Assembly: GCA_029449245.1 (NCBI GenBank)
Contig: JANATF010000012.1
Span: 992,001-1,056,000 of the forward strand
Direction: 5' to 3'
Length of the DNA: 64,000 nucleotides
From: Mortierella alpina
Lineage: Eukaryota > Mortierellomycota > Mortierellomycetes > Mortierellales > Mortierellaceae
Each line of letters opens with the position of its first letter. Position 1 is the first letter of the stretch. Below, piece by piece: positions 46,064 to 57,419 of this stretch. The notes beneath the pieces are model-generated. The model had not been told where the DNA came from. It ran no database searches and saw nothing but the letters and a program-made list of their open reading frames with translations. The position numbers were made by a program, and so were the translations under genes.

Positions 46064-48890
46064 TGCATCTTATTTTGAATAAAAATACAAATGCTCAACA
46101 AATAGCTGATGTGACATCATGCTCTCATTTTTCTCCGGCATGGCTTTAAAGTCCCCATGCTATTGATCATGTCACCTCACAGGACAATTTGTTCTCCGAT
46201 TCGTGGATGCGCTTATTTTTGACAATGAGACTGGAGGCATCTTGGGTGCTGTAGCAGATCTTCGTTTAGTGCGTCATTCGCATGCGTTGATCTCTCAAGT
46301 TCCCTCGAAGAGGTAGGAAACGGCATGCAAGACTGATGGAATTGACTGGAAAAAGCAAAGCGTGGTGTTCAGTAAAGTGCACTGCAGGGAAGAGCAAGAA
46401 CACGTTGATATGCAGCATGCAGGCCTGAAAGGGTCCTTTCCGCTCTCGCAGGGTCATTTCCTGCACTGTCATTGGTCGATCAGCACGCGTGCTTATTTTT
46501 TTTTTTTAGACCCGCTAAGGCGCAGCCGGAATGGCGCCTACCATGGGCGTCGCGACATGGATGTCTGTCCATTGCATCTGTCCATGCCATGGGGAGGAAG
46601 GGGGAAAAACACTCCAGCCATGCTGCATCGTAGCTCACCCCTGTTTATATGACCCCTGAATAGCGGTTCATGCGTTTTTTTTTTTTTGCTGATACAAAAG
46701 GATTTAACTTCATCCTTCGATTGTGGCAGTTCACGCTCACCCACGGTAGCATGGAGTGTACAATGGTATACATACTGCCACGATACAGCGTATGATCTTT
46801 ACACCTTTCTTTCGAAACATAAAAAAAAAACCACAGGTTCGAATCTCCTCACGCTAGTCGTCAATGTTTACATGTAACGAGCCACACCCCAGTCTTGTAA
46901 GGGCGTGATAGTCTTGTCGCATGGGTCGTCTAAAACTTCTGCCTTTGAAAGACACATCCACCACGCGTCAATGGATGCGGCGCCTGTGTTTGTTTTTTTT
47001 GTTTTGCCAAGATGGGTGAGGGGGAGTAACTCGCACTGCCATGATGAGTACGAATGTCCAAGAGAAGGAGGAGCCGCCATGAGCATGCCTCTTGACAGGC
47101 CTTGGTCTTTGTTCTCTTTTCTTTGACAGACAGCTTCGCATTGTTCGCCACCACATTCCCCCCCTCTAACCTTGTTTGTTTTTCTTTTTACTCTTCGTCT
47201 TCTCTGTCGCGCTCAAAAAGTTTGATCGTTATCAACCACTGTCGGCTCAGTCTACGGAAACTAATAGGATGTATAGAGCGCCTGAGGATCGGGTCCTCAA
47301 AAAAAAAGGCCAAAAGTCCATTCAGGCCGAAAAGAGAGGGTTCCAAACAACAACGGTCTGAACGTCTGTTTCATAGATGCTAGGGCCAAAGGCTTTGAGT
47401 CGAATAGCATTGACCAATGTAAGTCTACATGTAAAAAGGTGGATTGCTTTTTTTTTCTTTCTTTGTATTGTAGTTTCGGGGAGCCGAGAGTCCGATCACG
47501 AAGTCGTTGCAGTGCGGCTGACATGTATATCTCTTAGGCGCCTTATGTCTAGATTGAATCCCATAGGACCTGATCCATGCTCTTCGTTGTTTGCTGGTAC
47601 TTCGAAAAGCGCTCAAGCCATGAGAAAGTCCAAAAAAAAAACAAATGTATACAAGGCACTCCTACGATCGCTCCGTCGCACGGAGCGTGAGAGCGACTCA
47701 GGCTGGTCCTAAAAACAGATCCACTCGATCAAGAGGTATACTCTTTATGACAAGTTCGCAACCTGGCTTTTGCACATACATACTCGCGTTGGCGTCAATC
47801 GTTTTTTTTACCTTGATTGAGGGATAGCTACACCATGGTGGTGGTGGTGGTGCTGCTGCTGCTACAGCTGCAGCTGAAATTCCTGCGCAGGACAAACCGC
47901 ATCAGATCCAGCTCAGTCGTGTGTTCTGTGTTCAGGCTAATAAACAATTGAACCTACGTCTTTCTCCTAAAAGTTCAACTGCAGAGTAGCAGTTCAGTCG
48001 GCGAGAGAACGAAACGAGGGGAGACTCTTCTGCAAGCATGAGCGTGAAAGGCAGACGAGAGAGAGAGAGAGTCTTGAGGTCATTTTTTTTTCTTTCTTTC
48101 CCCTTTGGTGCACAGTTCACGATGCTCGATCAGCCGTCATTGGCCTGTTTTTTTCATGCGCGTTCTATGCTATATGCAATGCTTCTGTGTGCATTTTGTG
48201 TTCCGTGATCATGGCGCACACATCATTCTTTGGATGGAATTGTGCTCGCAGAACGGGGAATAGGATGGGACAGAGCCTGGCAGAGATATGAACGGCAGTG
48301 TTACACTTCCGAGCACGCATGCCACACATGGTACTGTACACAAGGCGGCAGCATCCAGTGGACGTTTGGTAGAGGGGTGGGGATGTCCAACTCGCCGCTC
48401 CTCTTCAGCCTCGTACTCCTATGAAGTCCCTGGAAAAAGCTCTGCAGGTGAACCAGAGACAGTTCTCCTTTCTCTTTTTCTTTGCTGGTTCGATCTGCTC
48501 TTTGATCCAAGACGACGTTTTTGCCATGTGTTTCTGGCGATGGTGACTGATACCTGTATTCGGAGGATGATTCCTAATGTGCTTGCTTGTAGAAGGAGCA
48601 TGCAGAGTGCACGCATGGCCGCCCCTGGCCACACAGGTACAGACAGCATCAAGGGGAGGCCTGTATCTTGTATAGGCACATGCGTATGTGTGTCGAGGTA
48701 TCTTCACCTTCGAAACGGGCATGTGTATACGGTGGAGGGTACAGTCGGACCTTCAGCCATTCTATTCTCTGCTTGTATGTCCTGTTGTACCCTTGCTACT
48801 CAGCCTGGCTTTGACTTGCCTTTGCCTAGCCTATGTACCATCGTAGCCTTGGCTTTGACTTTGCTGGCAGCTGCCAGCAGCATTGAATAG
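46064..48890. other. 2.8 kb without a recognisable gene
   Basis: Both strands were read. Many short frames exist, up to 200 codons at 48288-48890 plus, but none has a recognisable motif or supported introns. T or A runs of 8-12 bases recur (46497, 46676, 46820, 46990, 47446, 47632). A short frame near 47176-47361 (ending EDRVLKKKGQKSIQAEKRGF) has protein-like composition but no support. tRNA-like B-box sequences were not found. It could hold a noncoding RNA or lineage-specific gene that I cannot see. Confidence 0.45.
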
Positions 48891-49976
48891 GCTATCCCTT
48901 CGCTATCTCTCTTTTCTTTTTTTTCACAACAGAAACTCTGCGACCGCCTTGATCCCTTCGTCCCTTTGCTTCGGTGCTTTGTTTTCTCACTTGTGCAGCC
49001 TCGTTCGCCTCGCTGCCTGTCTGTGCCTTTTCTTCTTTTCTCTTTTTGACTTTATATTTCCCCGTCGCCCCCTTTCAGCTTGCCTTACGCAAGACGCTCC
49101 ACTGTAGACTCAGTCCCTCATCAGGGCCTCGCCACCTGTCCAACACCACTGGTCTCATAGACCGCCGACCACCGGCCAAGTCGTCTCTCCTGCGCGCATC
49201 CTCATCCAGGAGGTTCATCTCTTTAAATCCACAACCGTCATCAGGTACATGTCGATACAAGCTAGGCCTTCGGTGCTTGCTTTCCTGTGGATCTGACCTT
49301 TCTGTGTGTTCTTTGTGTTGTCTTGTTCGTTTTCCCCACCCCCCTGACCCTGTTGGATCCCCTCTTTTCGTTCTCTCTCGCCTGATTTCCCACTTTGACT
49401 TTTGACTTTTTTTTTTCCACTTTGTTTGCTGCAAGCAGAGTCCCCTTGTTTTTGTGCTCTCGTCTCTCCCAGTGTGTCCCAGCCTAGCCAGCCAGCCTAG
49501 CCAGCCAGCCAGCCAGCACAAAAGACTTGTCTCTCACACGCACAGTCTTTTCTTCTCTCTCTCTCTTTTCACTCTCTCTCTCTCTCTCTCTTCACTCTCT
49601 CTCTCTCTCTCTCTCTTATCCACAACTCTTTTTGTGGCCTCTTTGCTCTTCTCTTCTTTCCTCCACACAGCGACAAGCTTTTCCTTTCCTCTCGCCTTGT
49701 CACACCCTCGATCCACCTTTCCTTCTTCCTCCCTCTTCTTCCTCCCTCTTCTTCCTCCCTCTTCTTGCTCCCTCTTCCTCTTCCTCCTCCTCCTTCTTCC
49801 TCCCTTTCACCTTCTGGCTGCTCCCTTCTTCTTCTTCCTCCTCCTCCTCCTCCACGCACACACACGCAAAGGCCCATTCGACATCCCGTTCACAACACCA
49901 TCTTTGACCCTGAGTCGGTGCATTCCTTCTCACCCCGTCTCCTCTTGTCCCCTTCTTTTTTCTTGGCCACTTCCTC
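48891..49976 (+). promoter_or_regulatory. Long pyrimidine-rich leader of BUB2
   Basis: The plus strand is C/T-rich for nearly 1 kb. It includes GCCAGCCAGCCTA repeats (49480-49515), two CTCTCT tracts (49555-49615) and repeated CTTCTTCCTCC (49730-49855), ending at the ATG at 49977. This is the largest of the strand-specific leaders. It stays open in all plus frames by composition. Part of it may contain 5' UTR introns. Confidence 0.55.
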
Positions 49977-52900
49977 ATGGAAATCGTCGACAAACAAGAG
50001 GTGGTTCTATTAGACGGTCTCAACCCAACAGCCTTGCCACCCTATACCATGATTCGCACCGCCACCGCATTTGAATCAGCCCTTCAGCTTCACTCATCCT
50101 ACCCAGCAGGACCCCCATTCACAACCCAGCCAGTCGACGGACCACCGCCCGCCGATCAGCCCAGCCAGCAACAGCGGTTCAAGAACCGCCTACAAAAGAT
50201 CATCAGGATTCCTCCCAGTGTTGCCCAAACCCACACGCGCATGACCACCATCCGACTCGGCATCAGTCGCGTCGAAAAGAAAAAACTCGCCAGCTCCAGT
50301 GTGACCGTGCACTCGCCCAGCACAACCCCGACCCCAACTACGCCCACGACAGACAAGCTCGCGTTCGTCAGCAGCACTCCTCCCTCCACCACCAGAGGAG
50401 CACAGGACGGAGAGGAAGAGGCCTCCGCTCCAGCAACCCCGATACCCTCGCCGAATGCACTGAACTCGACTGAACGGAGCTACCACCTCAGAACGATTGA
50501 CAGCCTCAGCAGTAACACAGAGCCAGACAGCGAAGAGCCAGATCTGATGGCTCCTCGTGAGGGCTTTACTGTTTCGTACTCGCTCTTTGCCAAGGTCAAG
50601 GCTCGTGTGCTCAACAACCAACGTTCCCGCCAGCGTCAACAGCAGCGCCATCCTCTCGTCAAAATCCGATCCACCGGCGACAGTGGCAGCAGTCAGTTGG
50701 ACGACGACATAGAACAGCGCAAGAGATCAAGTCGCGATAGAATCGAGGCTGAAGTCGAGAGCAACTCGAGTGACAGCAACTCCAACACGCTCTCTGCTGG
50801 CACCTCAGGCAACCTCAACAAGGGACTCCACCTCAGGAACAGTCTCCACCACCATCACGACATCGACGCCCACAACGACCCCTCAAACGACAGCGACAGC
50901 ACCGTCACCGAGATTGAGGAGTCTGTTGCTCGCCTCCAGCAGCGCAAGTACGACTTTGAGAGGGCCAGGCTTGACAACTCGACTGGCTCTGAAGTTGGAG
51001 CCCTCGCTGCCCCCGCTCTTGCTACTGCTACTGCGCCTGCCGTAGATGGGTGTGAACCCGTGTCCCCACATGCCGAGGTGATTGTAGAAGAGCGGAACGA
51101 GGGGTTCATTATGGTCACCGCTCCTACTGATGCTAGCGCTGACAACTATAAGGGCGAAGATCCTGTCCAACTCTTCGAGCAAGTCCTTCGTCGACAACAT
51201 ATGACTGAAGCGGCCATCGCTGCTTCGTTGCACGAACTTCGACAGTTGATCCTAGCTTACGGTATCCCAGAGGAGGTACAGTCAGCCCTTTTTTTTTTTT
51301 TTTTGTTTTTGTCACTGGTCCCCCACCACATCCTTCTGCTTTCCTGCCTTGCAGATTGTATCCCTGCGGATGTACGGTGTTAATGAAAGAGCGTGATGAT
51401 CAAAAGCGCCGAGTGCGGATATATTGGTTTTTTTTATACAATGCTGGCTGTCCGTTAGTGTTCATATAATCCTCGACAACCACACCACTTGCTATCCTCC
51501 CCACTTTTTTTTGATTCATTTCGCACCTCCCCTCACCCCTTGTATTGAACCGACTATTTGAAGTTTGGCGTCCTTTTCTGGTGTCATTGCGGCAGCCCAG
51601 CAAGCGCTTGAGTTGTCTCAAAGTGCTGTCATTGGTGTTGTCATATTTACCGTCGTTCTCTAGGCTGCAACCTTTCCAAGTTGTGCTATCGCAAGGAATA
51701 CACCGTGCACTTGCGTCTATTTTTTTTCGTATTCCGCGCTTATCACTTTCCCCTTCCACAACGGTCCAAACCAACCTCTCTCCCTTATGCACTGATCCCT
51801 CTGATCTGTCGCCATTGGGAGCTGAAAAAAAGGAGACCACATTCAGTCATCCACTTCACGGGTAACCTTGGGCCCAAAGCGAAAACTGAGTGACTCGGGT
51901 CAGGGCGATGCAAGGGTCGTGCTCCTCAAGAACCGAGACTTGTAGTCTCGCTCCTCTTGCTCTCACTTCCCTGCATACTTTGAATGAATTCATTCCTCCC
52001 TTTTTTTTTATGAGAGAGTGTCTCGACCCCACGCAGGAATTGCTTTCATATCACCAGAGTAGAGGAGTAGTGAGCAAAGGGCAAGTCGATACTGTAGGTT
52101 TCGTTGTGCTGCCTTTCTTTGTTTTCAGGAGACTCGAGATGGGGGGGGTGGTTTGTTTCGTCTTTTCCTCTCATTGATTTTTTTTTTCACTGGGAGCATG
52201 GGCCCTTGAAAAAGAGTTTTCTTTCTTTCGTGCAATCATTCATGCTTCTGTGGTACGACGCACAGAGCAAGGGCCCTTTCCACAGTGTGGGATCTTTTTT
52301 TTTGCAGGTTCAAATGGGGATCCATGGGCTTTTGAGCAAGCTCGAAAAAATGTGGTGTAAAAACGCAGACCGCGTTTGAAAAGACGATTAGAAAAGGTTG
52401 GCTGCATGCACATTCATGTACCCCTATCCTCGCTGTGACCCCACAAAACAAGGGACACTCCGTGGTGTTCATCTTTTGCCCCATGTTAGACTATGGGCTT
52501 TACACAACATCTCTACTCTTCTACTGCACGCACACGAGTTGTTTTTTTTTTTTTTTCATTGGACTTTGCTCTCGGAAGCTACGCTGGCACTTTAGCATGA
52601 TTTGTATCCTTTCCTAGTACTTGTACACTGCTCATTGTACACGTCAGGAAAACAACGCAGTTGTATTAATGAACAGAAGACCTGCTGGCCGGCACACGAC
52701 GAATCTTATTCAAGTGGGCTAACATATGACGCTTCTTCCATTTTTATCTCCATATTTTTATAGCCAAGCACACCGGGATCCAAGGCGACAGGACCTTCCA
52801 TCCGAAGCAGATGCTGGAAACTACTGTTGGAAGTTCATCATATCTCGGCGCAGGAATACGTCTCACTTGTAAAGCAGGGCAAACCCGAAGAGTATGGAAA

Positions 52901-53876
52901 GATCCGCAACGACACCTTCCGAACGTTAGCCACGGACCGCAAATTTCTGGACGTGGTGGTGGAGGAGAGCTTGATCCGAGTACTGTGTGCGTTCGCTTGG
53001 AGTACTCAAGGTAATACCATGTCAGATGCGGCGATGAGGCAAGACTGAAACAAGGGTCGACATTCTCAACTGGACGTTCTGTATGACTGACAGCTCCTTG
53101 AATCTCTCTGCTGTAGCTACTTCGCTTCAAGAGACGGGGGTTTCGTTTACATACGTACAAGGAATGAATGTGCTGGCCGCTCCGTTCCTGTATACAATGT
53201 CTGAGATGGAGGCGTTTTACTCTTACTCCAATTTCCTCAAGTTCTGTTGCCCGCTTTACGTCCAGCCCACACTTCAAGGAGTCCACTGTGGCATCAAGGT
53301 AAGAGGGACGGGATGACTAGGGTCATTTTTGTGTTTTTCAACAATGATGTGTCTCGTGAAAACTGTGAACTGACCCCAGGGACCTTTTTTTTATAGTTGC
53401 TGGAACGCTGTCTCTGCGTGATTGATGTGGAGCTGTACGACTATCTCAAGTCAAAGAAGCTGTCTGCAGAGCTCTACGCATTTCCGTCTGTGCTCACGAT
53501 TTGTGCTTGCACACCGCCACTGGACCAGGCGATGCAACTCTGGGACTTTTTGCTCGCCTGGGGTATCCACCTGAACATTATCTGCATCATTGCTCAGCTG
53601 CATCTGAATCGCAAAAACCTGATGATCCATGCTAGGTACATTCTTTTTTTCATTTGATTCTTTCGCATACGATGCACGTCAGGTCCTGGTTACTCAAACG
53701 CTTTATATTGGTCTGTGTATAGTCCCATGAAGCTCCTGCGAATCTTTCCGGATCTGGATGCGGACAAGATTATTCGCGAGACGATCAGGATGGTCAAACT
53801 GTTGCCGGACGATCTGTATGATCTTTTGGTTCGGCATCCCTATGACCCTGCCGTCGCGGACCAAATCAGCTGGTAG
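49977..53876 (+). CDS. BUB2: Bub2/Cdc16-type TBC GAP with long N-terminal extension
   Basis: Exons 49977-51275, 52764-53010, 53117-53298, 53397-53635 and 53723-53876 close in phase to 706 residues. Bub2 (Cdc16 in fission yeast) is the GAP subunit for the Tem1/Spg1 GTPase at spindle poles, holding back mitotic exit or septation. The TBC domain is distinctive: LHELRQLILAYGIPEE, RSRCWKLLLEV, FTYVQGMNVLAAPFLY, CPLYVQPTLQGVHCGIK, DYLKSKKLSAELYAFPSVLT, MQLWDFLLAWGIHLNII, SPMKLLRIFPDL and LPDDLYDLLVRHP. The glutamine finger (YVQG) is present, but the usual arginine-finger IxxDxxR segment is not evident around the 53010/53117 junction. About 390 residues of Ser/Thr/Pro/Gln-rich disorder precede the domain; yeast Bub2 has none. 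Intron 1 is 1488 nt, far longer than its neighbours. Confidence 0.9.
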
Positions 53877-54380
53877 ACCCTTACCGCCTGCCCTGCTTGC
53901 GCTGGTGTTGTGAGCCAACTGCCATATCCCCTGCGTCCTTTGACCTTGGGCGCAGATCGTATACCATCTCTTATTCTTCTTTTCTTTTCTGTTCTGCACT
54001 TACTTCCTGTTTTTGTTGCTCTTCAGCCTGCCCTCTTTCACTCTGTCCCTTTCTACCTGGTTTTTTTTCGGTGTTTGTTCATTCTCCACCGTAGTTAGTA
54101 GCCATCTTTCATTCATTCTTTCTTCTGCTCTTCTGTTTTTCCTGATCGCCATATACCACTAGACTTGCTACAATTTTTTTTTGCTTGTAATTTGCTCCGT
54201 ATTCTACAAAGTAGTTCACCTCTCTGCTCCATTCTATCATCTAATTCTTACTAATAGCCCCTCATACCATAGACAAAAAAAAGAACCCATAAAGCGCGCG
54301 AAGAAGACTTTTATATATTGATCCGCTTCCTGTACATGTATCATACAATTTATGATGATATCGAAGGGATGATCTCCTCT
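53877..54380. other. Convergent 3' region of BUB2 and ZIM17
   Basis: T-rich on the plus strand, with no gene. It holds the 3' UTRs of two converging genes. Confidence 0.5.
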
Positions 54381-55244
54381 CTAGTCTTGTTTCTTGGAGT
54401 GATCCAACAATTCTTGACTCTTCTTCATACGATCCTGTTCCTGCTCCAACAACTCTTTTGGAATCCATTCCAAAATACCCTCGGCAGCCTTTTCCATAGC
54501 GATCTCTAGTTCAGTCATCTCGGCCTTGGATTTCTTGACCTTTACCTCGGCGGCCGTTCCTATTGCGTCGTCGTCTGTCGTGGTCGTAGTCGTGGTCGTA
54601 CCATTACTAGCAGGCATGGCCATTTCTCCATCCTTGACCAATTGATAGCTTTTGGTCAGTTTCTGAACAATCTCGCCACGTTCCTTGACCAAGTCCTCGA
54701 CCGTGACCCCGCCGGTTTTGAACCATCCGAGGTGATCCGCAATGAGATGGCGGTTCTTGCAGTGGTCGCATTGCATGATCACGACCCCATGTTGGTAAGC
54801 GTGTTTGGACATGGTCTTGTGAGAACGGTGGTTACAAACGGTGCAGGTGAAGCCGATAATCATACGGGCTTTGGGGTCTGTGTTGGGCGGGATAGGGTTC
54901 TTGTGTTGTGGTTGGATATGGCCGTCGTCGTCGTCGCTGTGGGTAGAGTGGTTCTTCTTGAGGGCGTCTGGTGGGTGTTCATGGCCATGGTCAGGGTTTG
55001 CTGCTGCGGCGGGGGAGTTGCGCTGGTCTAGGGTGCGGATGGAGACGTGGTAAGGGCGGAGGACGTTGTAGAAGAAGAAGGGTCTATGGGTGATCTGCGC
55101 GGTGGTGGGGCTGCTGTTGTTGTAGAGATATCGGCATGATGGCGAGGAGAGTGCTGTTCTGGAGGAGGAGGGGGTGGCGGAGCAGGCTAGTCGGCGGAAG
55201 GACGCGAGGAAGGGCCTTGCAGCGGTTGCTGTTGCTGATCGCAT
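54381..55244 (-). CDS. ZIM17: Mitochondrial DNL-type zinc finger protein Zim17/Hep1
   Basis: Single exon of 287 residues, starting at ATG complement 55242-55244. The N-terminus (MRSATATAARPFLASFRRLA) is Arg/Ala/Ser-rich without acids, a mitochondrial presequence. The DNL zinc-finger core follows: MIIGFTCTVCNHRSHKTMSK, VVIMQCDHCKNRHLIADHLG and W, with both CxxC pairs. The yeast protein keeps mitochondrial Hsp70 (Ssc1) soluble and supports protein import and Fe-S protein biogenesis. This protein is longer than yeast Zim17 at both ends. An Asp/His linker precedes the finger, and a Lys/Glu-rich helical tail follows a Thr run (GTTTTTTTTDDD). The family DNL tripeptide itself appears as ADHLGWF. It shares a 449-bp upstream gap with UPS1. 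Confidence 0.93.
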   Translation of the reverse strand: MRSATATAARPFLASFRRLACSATPSSSRTALSSPSCRYLYNNSSPTTAQITHRPFFFYNVLRPYHVSIRTLDQRNSPAAAANPDHGHEHPPDALKKNHSTHSDDDDGHIQPQHKNPIPPNTDPKARMIIGFTCTVCNHRSHKTMSKHAYQHGVVIMQCDHCKNRHLIADHLGWFKTGGVTVEDLVKERGEIVQKLTKSYQLVKDGEMAMPASNGTTTTTTTTDDDAIGTAAEVKVKKSKAEMTELEIAMEKAAEGILEWIPKELLEQEQDRMKKSQELLDHSKKQD

Positions 55245-55693
55245 GGTGTCGAGGCAAGAGTCAATGGGTGTAGCTGAATAAGCGGGAAGAAACTGTAAAA
55301 AGCCAGTGTGCGCTCTTCCTTGGGAAGGACGAGTGTGAGTGTGCACTGCAAGCCACCCGGGAGTTCGCATCCGCAAAGCCAGTGGACGACAGCGCACAAG
55401 GCAAACACTGTGAAAAAGAGCGGAGCGCAAAGAGGACTCCATCTCACATTTCACGCCCCTCTCTTGCTCTCGCCCCGCATCCTCTTTTTGCCGTTGCATG
55501 CACCGATCCTCCTTGCGCAGACACTCTCCTCGCCAGCCCTTCCCGTCCACTGTGCCCTTCTTGCTCCTCCCTGTCGTTGTTCGTTGTTCGTTGTCGTTGC
55601 CTGTCGCACTAGGCCCTGCTCCCTTGTTTTTTCTCACACACGCCTGAATCCACTCTGCTGACAACTGGCACACACACACGCACTTGATCCAAC
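55245..55693. promoter_or_regulatory. Divergent promoter between ZIM17 and UPS1
   Basis: 449 bp separate the two ATGs. The right half (55440-55630) is C/T-rich on plus, the leader of UPS1. The left half has a weaker purine bias. Both genes encode mitochondrial proteins, so shared control is plausible. No TATA box was seen. Confidence 0.5.
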
Positions 55694-56863
55694 ATGGTCA
55701 AGTTCTACCAGCACACATCCTCCTTTGAACATGCCTGGGACAACGTCACCTACGCATTCTGGCTCCGGTATCCAAACCCTTTCGCATCCCACGTCGTCGG
55801 CTGCGATGTCATTGATCGCCAAGTCGATCCCGAGTCCGGTGTTTTGCGCACCACTCGATTGATCCTCAAGCAAGGAGTCCTCCCCCGGTGGGGCCGAGGT
55901 GTAAGTCACTTCTTGGCACACGCACACACACACACATACACACACACCCTCACCACCGCACACAAACCCACACACATACTATCTCTCTTTCTCTTCTTTT
56001 TACCTGTTGTCTTCCGACGCACGTATCCATTGCTGGTACTATTTTTTTGTCGTTTTTGCTGGCACCAGTTTCAGACAAACTAACGCTTTGTCCGTTGGAC
56101 ACCTGCGCTTTTGTTTTCTTTTGTATCTAGCTGATCAAGAACCCGGACGCCTACATCATCGAAGAGTCTGTAGTGGATCCCAAGACGCAGACGATGGTGA
56201 CCCGAACCAAGAATTTGAACCATGTACGGGTCATGCAGGTCGAGGAAACCCAGACCTTCACCGTCCATCCCGAGAACCCCAAATGGTAAAAAAAACAAAT
56301 CTTGGATTCTTTTTGTGTGCTCCTTATCTTGTGATAATGGTGCGTTATGAGTGTTTTGGGTTTTGCTGGTGTGTGCTTTGCTCCTTCTTCCTCTGCGCAT
56401 GGCCCTGCTCCGTTCTCGTGTTCTTCAGCATTATCTTTCGTATTTGTCATTTTGCGAGGAGAGGTGAAGGGGGATGCGAGGTGTTGAAAAGGAAGCGGGG
56501 AGGGAACGTTGTGTATGGCCGACTCTCACCATTAGCCCCACATCCGGCGACGACTGGAAGGGATCCGAGAAAAGATAAATAAACATATCGTGTCGCACCA
56601 AGGCTCTAACTTATTTTCTCCTCATCCGATTCCTTTTCTTTCTCTCTCTCTTCAGGACGCAAGTCAAGACAGAGGCAAGGATCATCAGCGAACTCCGGTG
56701 GGGTCTTACGGGTCGCGTCGAGGCCTTTGGCATCAACAAGTTCATGGACAACTCGGTCAAGGCACGGAAAGGCATGGCGCATATTCTGGAACGACTTCGA
56801 CAGAACGCAGCCTTGGCAGGAACCCCTGTTGCAGCCGCCGCAGCAGGATCTCCAGACTGCTGA
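55694..56863 (+). CDS. UPS1: PRELI-domain lipid transfer protein Ups1/PRELID1
   Basis: Exons 55694-55900, 56131-56285 and 56656-56863 close in phase to 189 residues. The PRELI/MSF1 domain covers almost the whole protein: MVKFYQHTSSFEHAWDNVTY, AFWLRYPNPFASHVVGCDVI, TRLILKQGVLPRWGRG, ESVVDPKTQTMVTRTKNLNH and VEETQTFTVHPENPKW. AFW-x-RYPNP and xPRWG place it with Ups1/PRELID1 (phosphatidic acid carrier) and not with Ups2/PRELID3. With Mdm35, Ups1 moves phosphatidic acid across the mitochondrial intermembrane space for cardiolipin synthesis. No presequence is seen, as expected for Mdm35-assisted import. Intron 1 (230 nt) carries a CA microsatellite, and intron 2 is 370 nt. Confidence 0.95.
55917..55979 (+). 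repeat. CA microsatellite in UPS1 intron 1
   Basis: CACACGCACACACACACATACACACACACC-type repeat starting about 17 bases after the donor. Likely length-variable. Confidence 0.75.
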
Positions 56864-57419
56864 GCGGGGACCTTGATCAGGCAATCGCAACTTCGGGAGA
56901 GGGAAGGAAGGGAAAGTGATAACTATGATGGGCAAAGGCACATGAAGAAGACAATGGCAAAAACAAGACAAAATAGCAAGGACCAAGGACCAAGGACCAA
57001 GGGCTATGAGAAAATCAGGATAACACTTCCATGAGCCATTCTTGATCCTCTTGCCTTCGACATATCCGTTTGTACAGTACAATATTTCTTTTTTTTTTTT
57101 GTTGTGGTTTTCATGGCCTTTCCTCCCCTGTCCTTCCTGAAGAAAAGTCTGGCGTTTGGGAAGGGAGGGCGTCTATGGCGGAGGAAGGAGAGTCCTTGCA
57201 TGGTTTTTTTTTGCCAGCCATTACGTTATTCTTTTTTTTCCTTTTTTTGCACACATTCAACACACACTCACACTCATACAATAGCCAAAACGAATACAAA
57301 CATTGTACCATAAGTGGATCAACCCGCACACAGCTTGGCAACAAGAAAACAAAACCATGATCATGTTATACTATCAAAAGCCGATCCTCCCTGGACACTC
57401 CCCCAAACGTAACACTACT
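56864..57419. other. Convergent 3' region of UPS1 and CysRS
   Basis: No gene is seen. A three-copy eight-base repeat (AAGGACCA) lies at about 56977-57000. Several T runs follow (57090, 57205, 57232). Confidence 0.5.

Noticed and set aside
48288-48890. 200-codon plus frame
   Set aside because: Cys/Ser/Arg-rich without any domain, signal or splice context, and overlapped by similar frames on the other strand.
49454-50074. 206-codon plus frame of Ser/Leu/Phe type
   Set aside because: Composition artefact of the pyrimidine-rich BUB2 leader, overlapping the true start in another frame.
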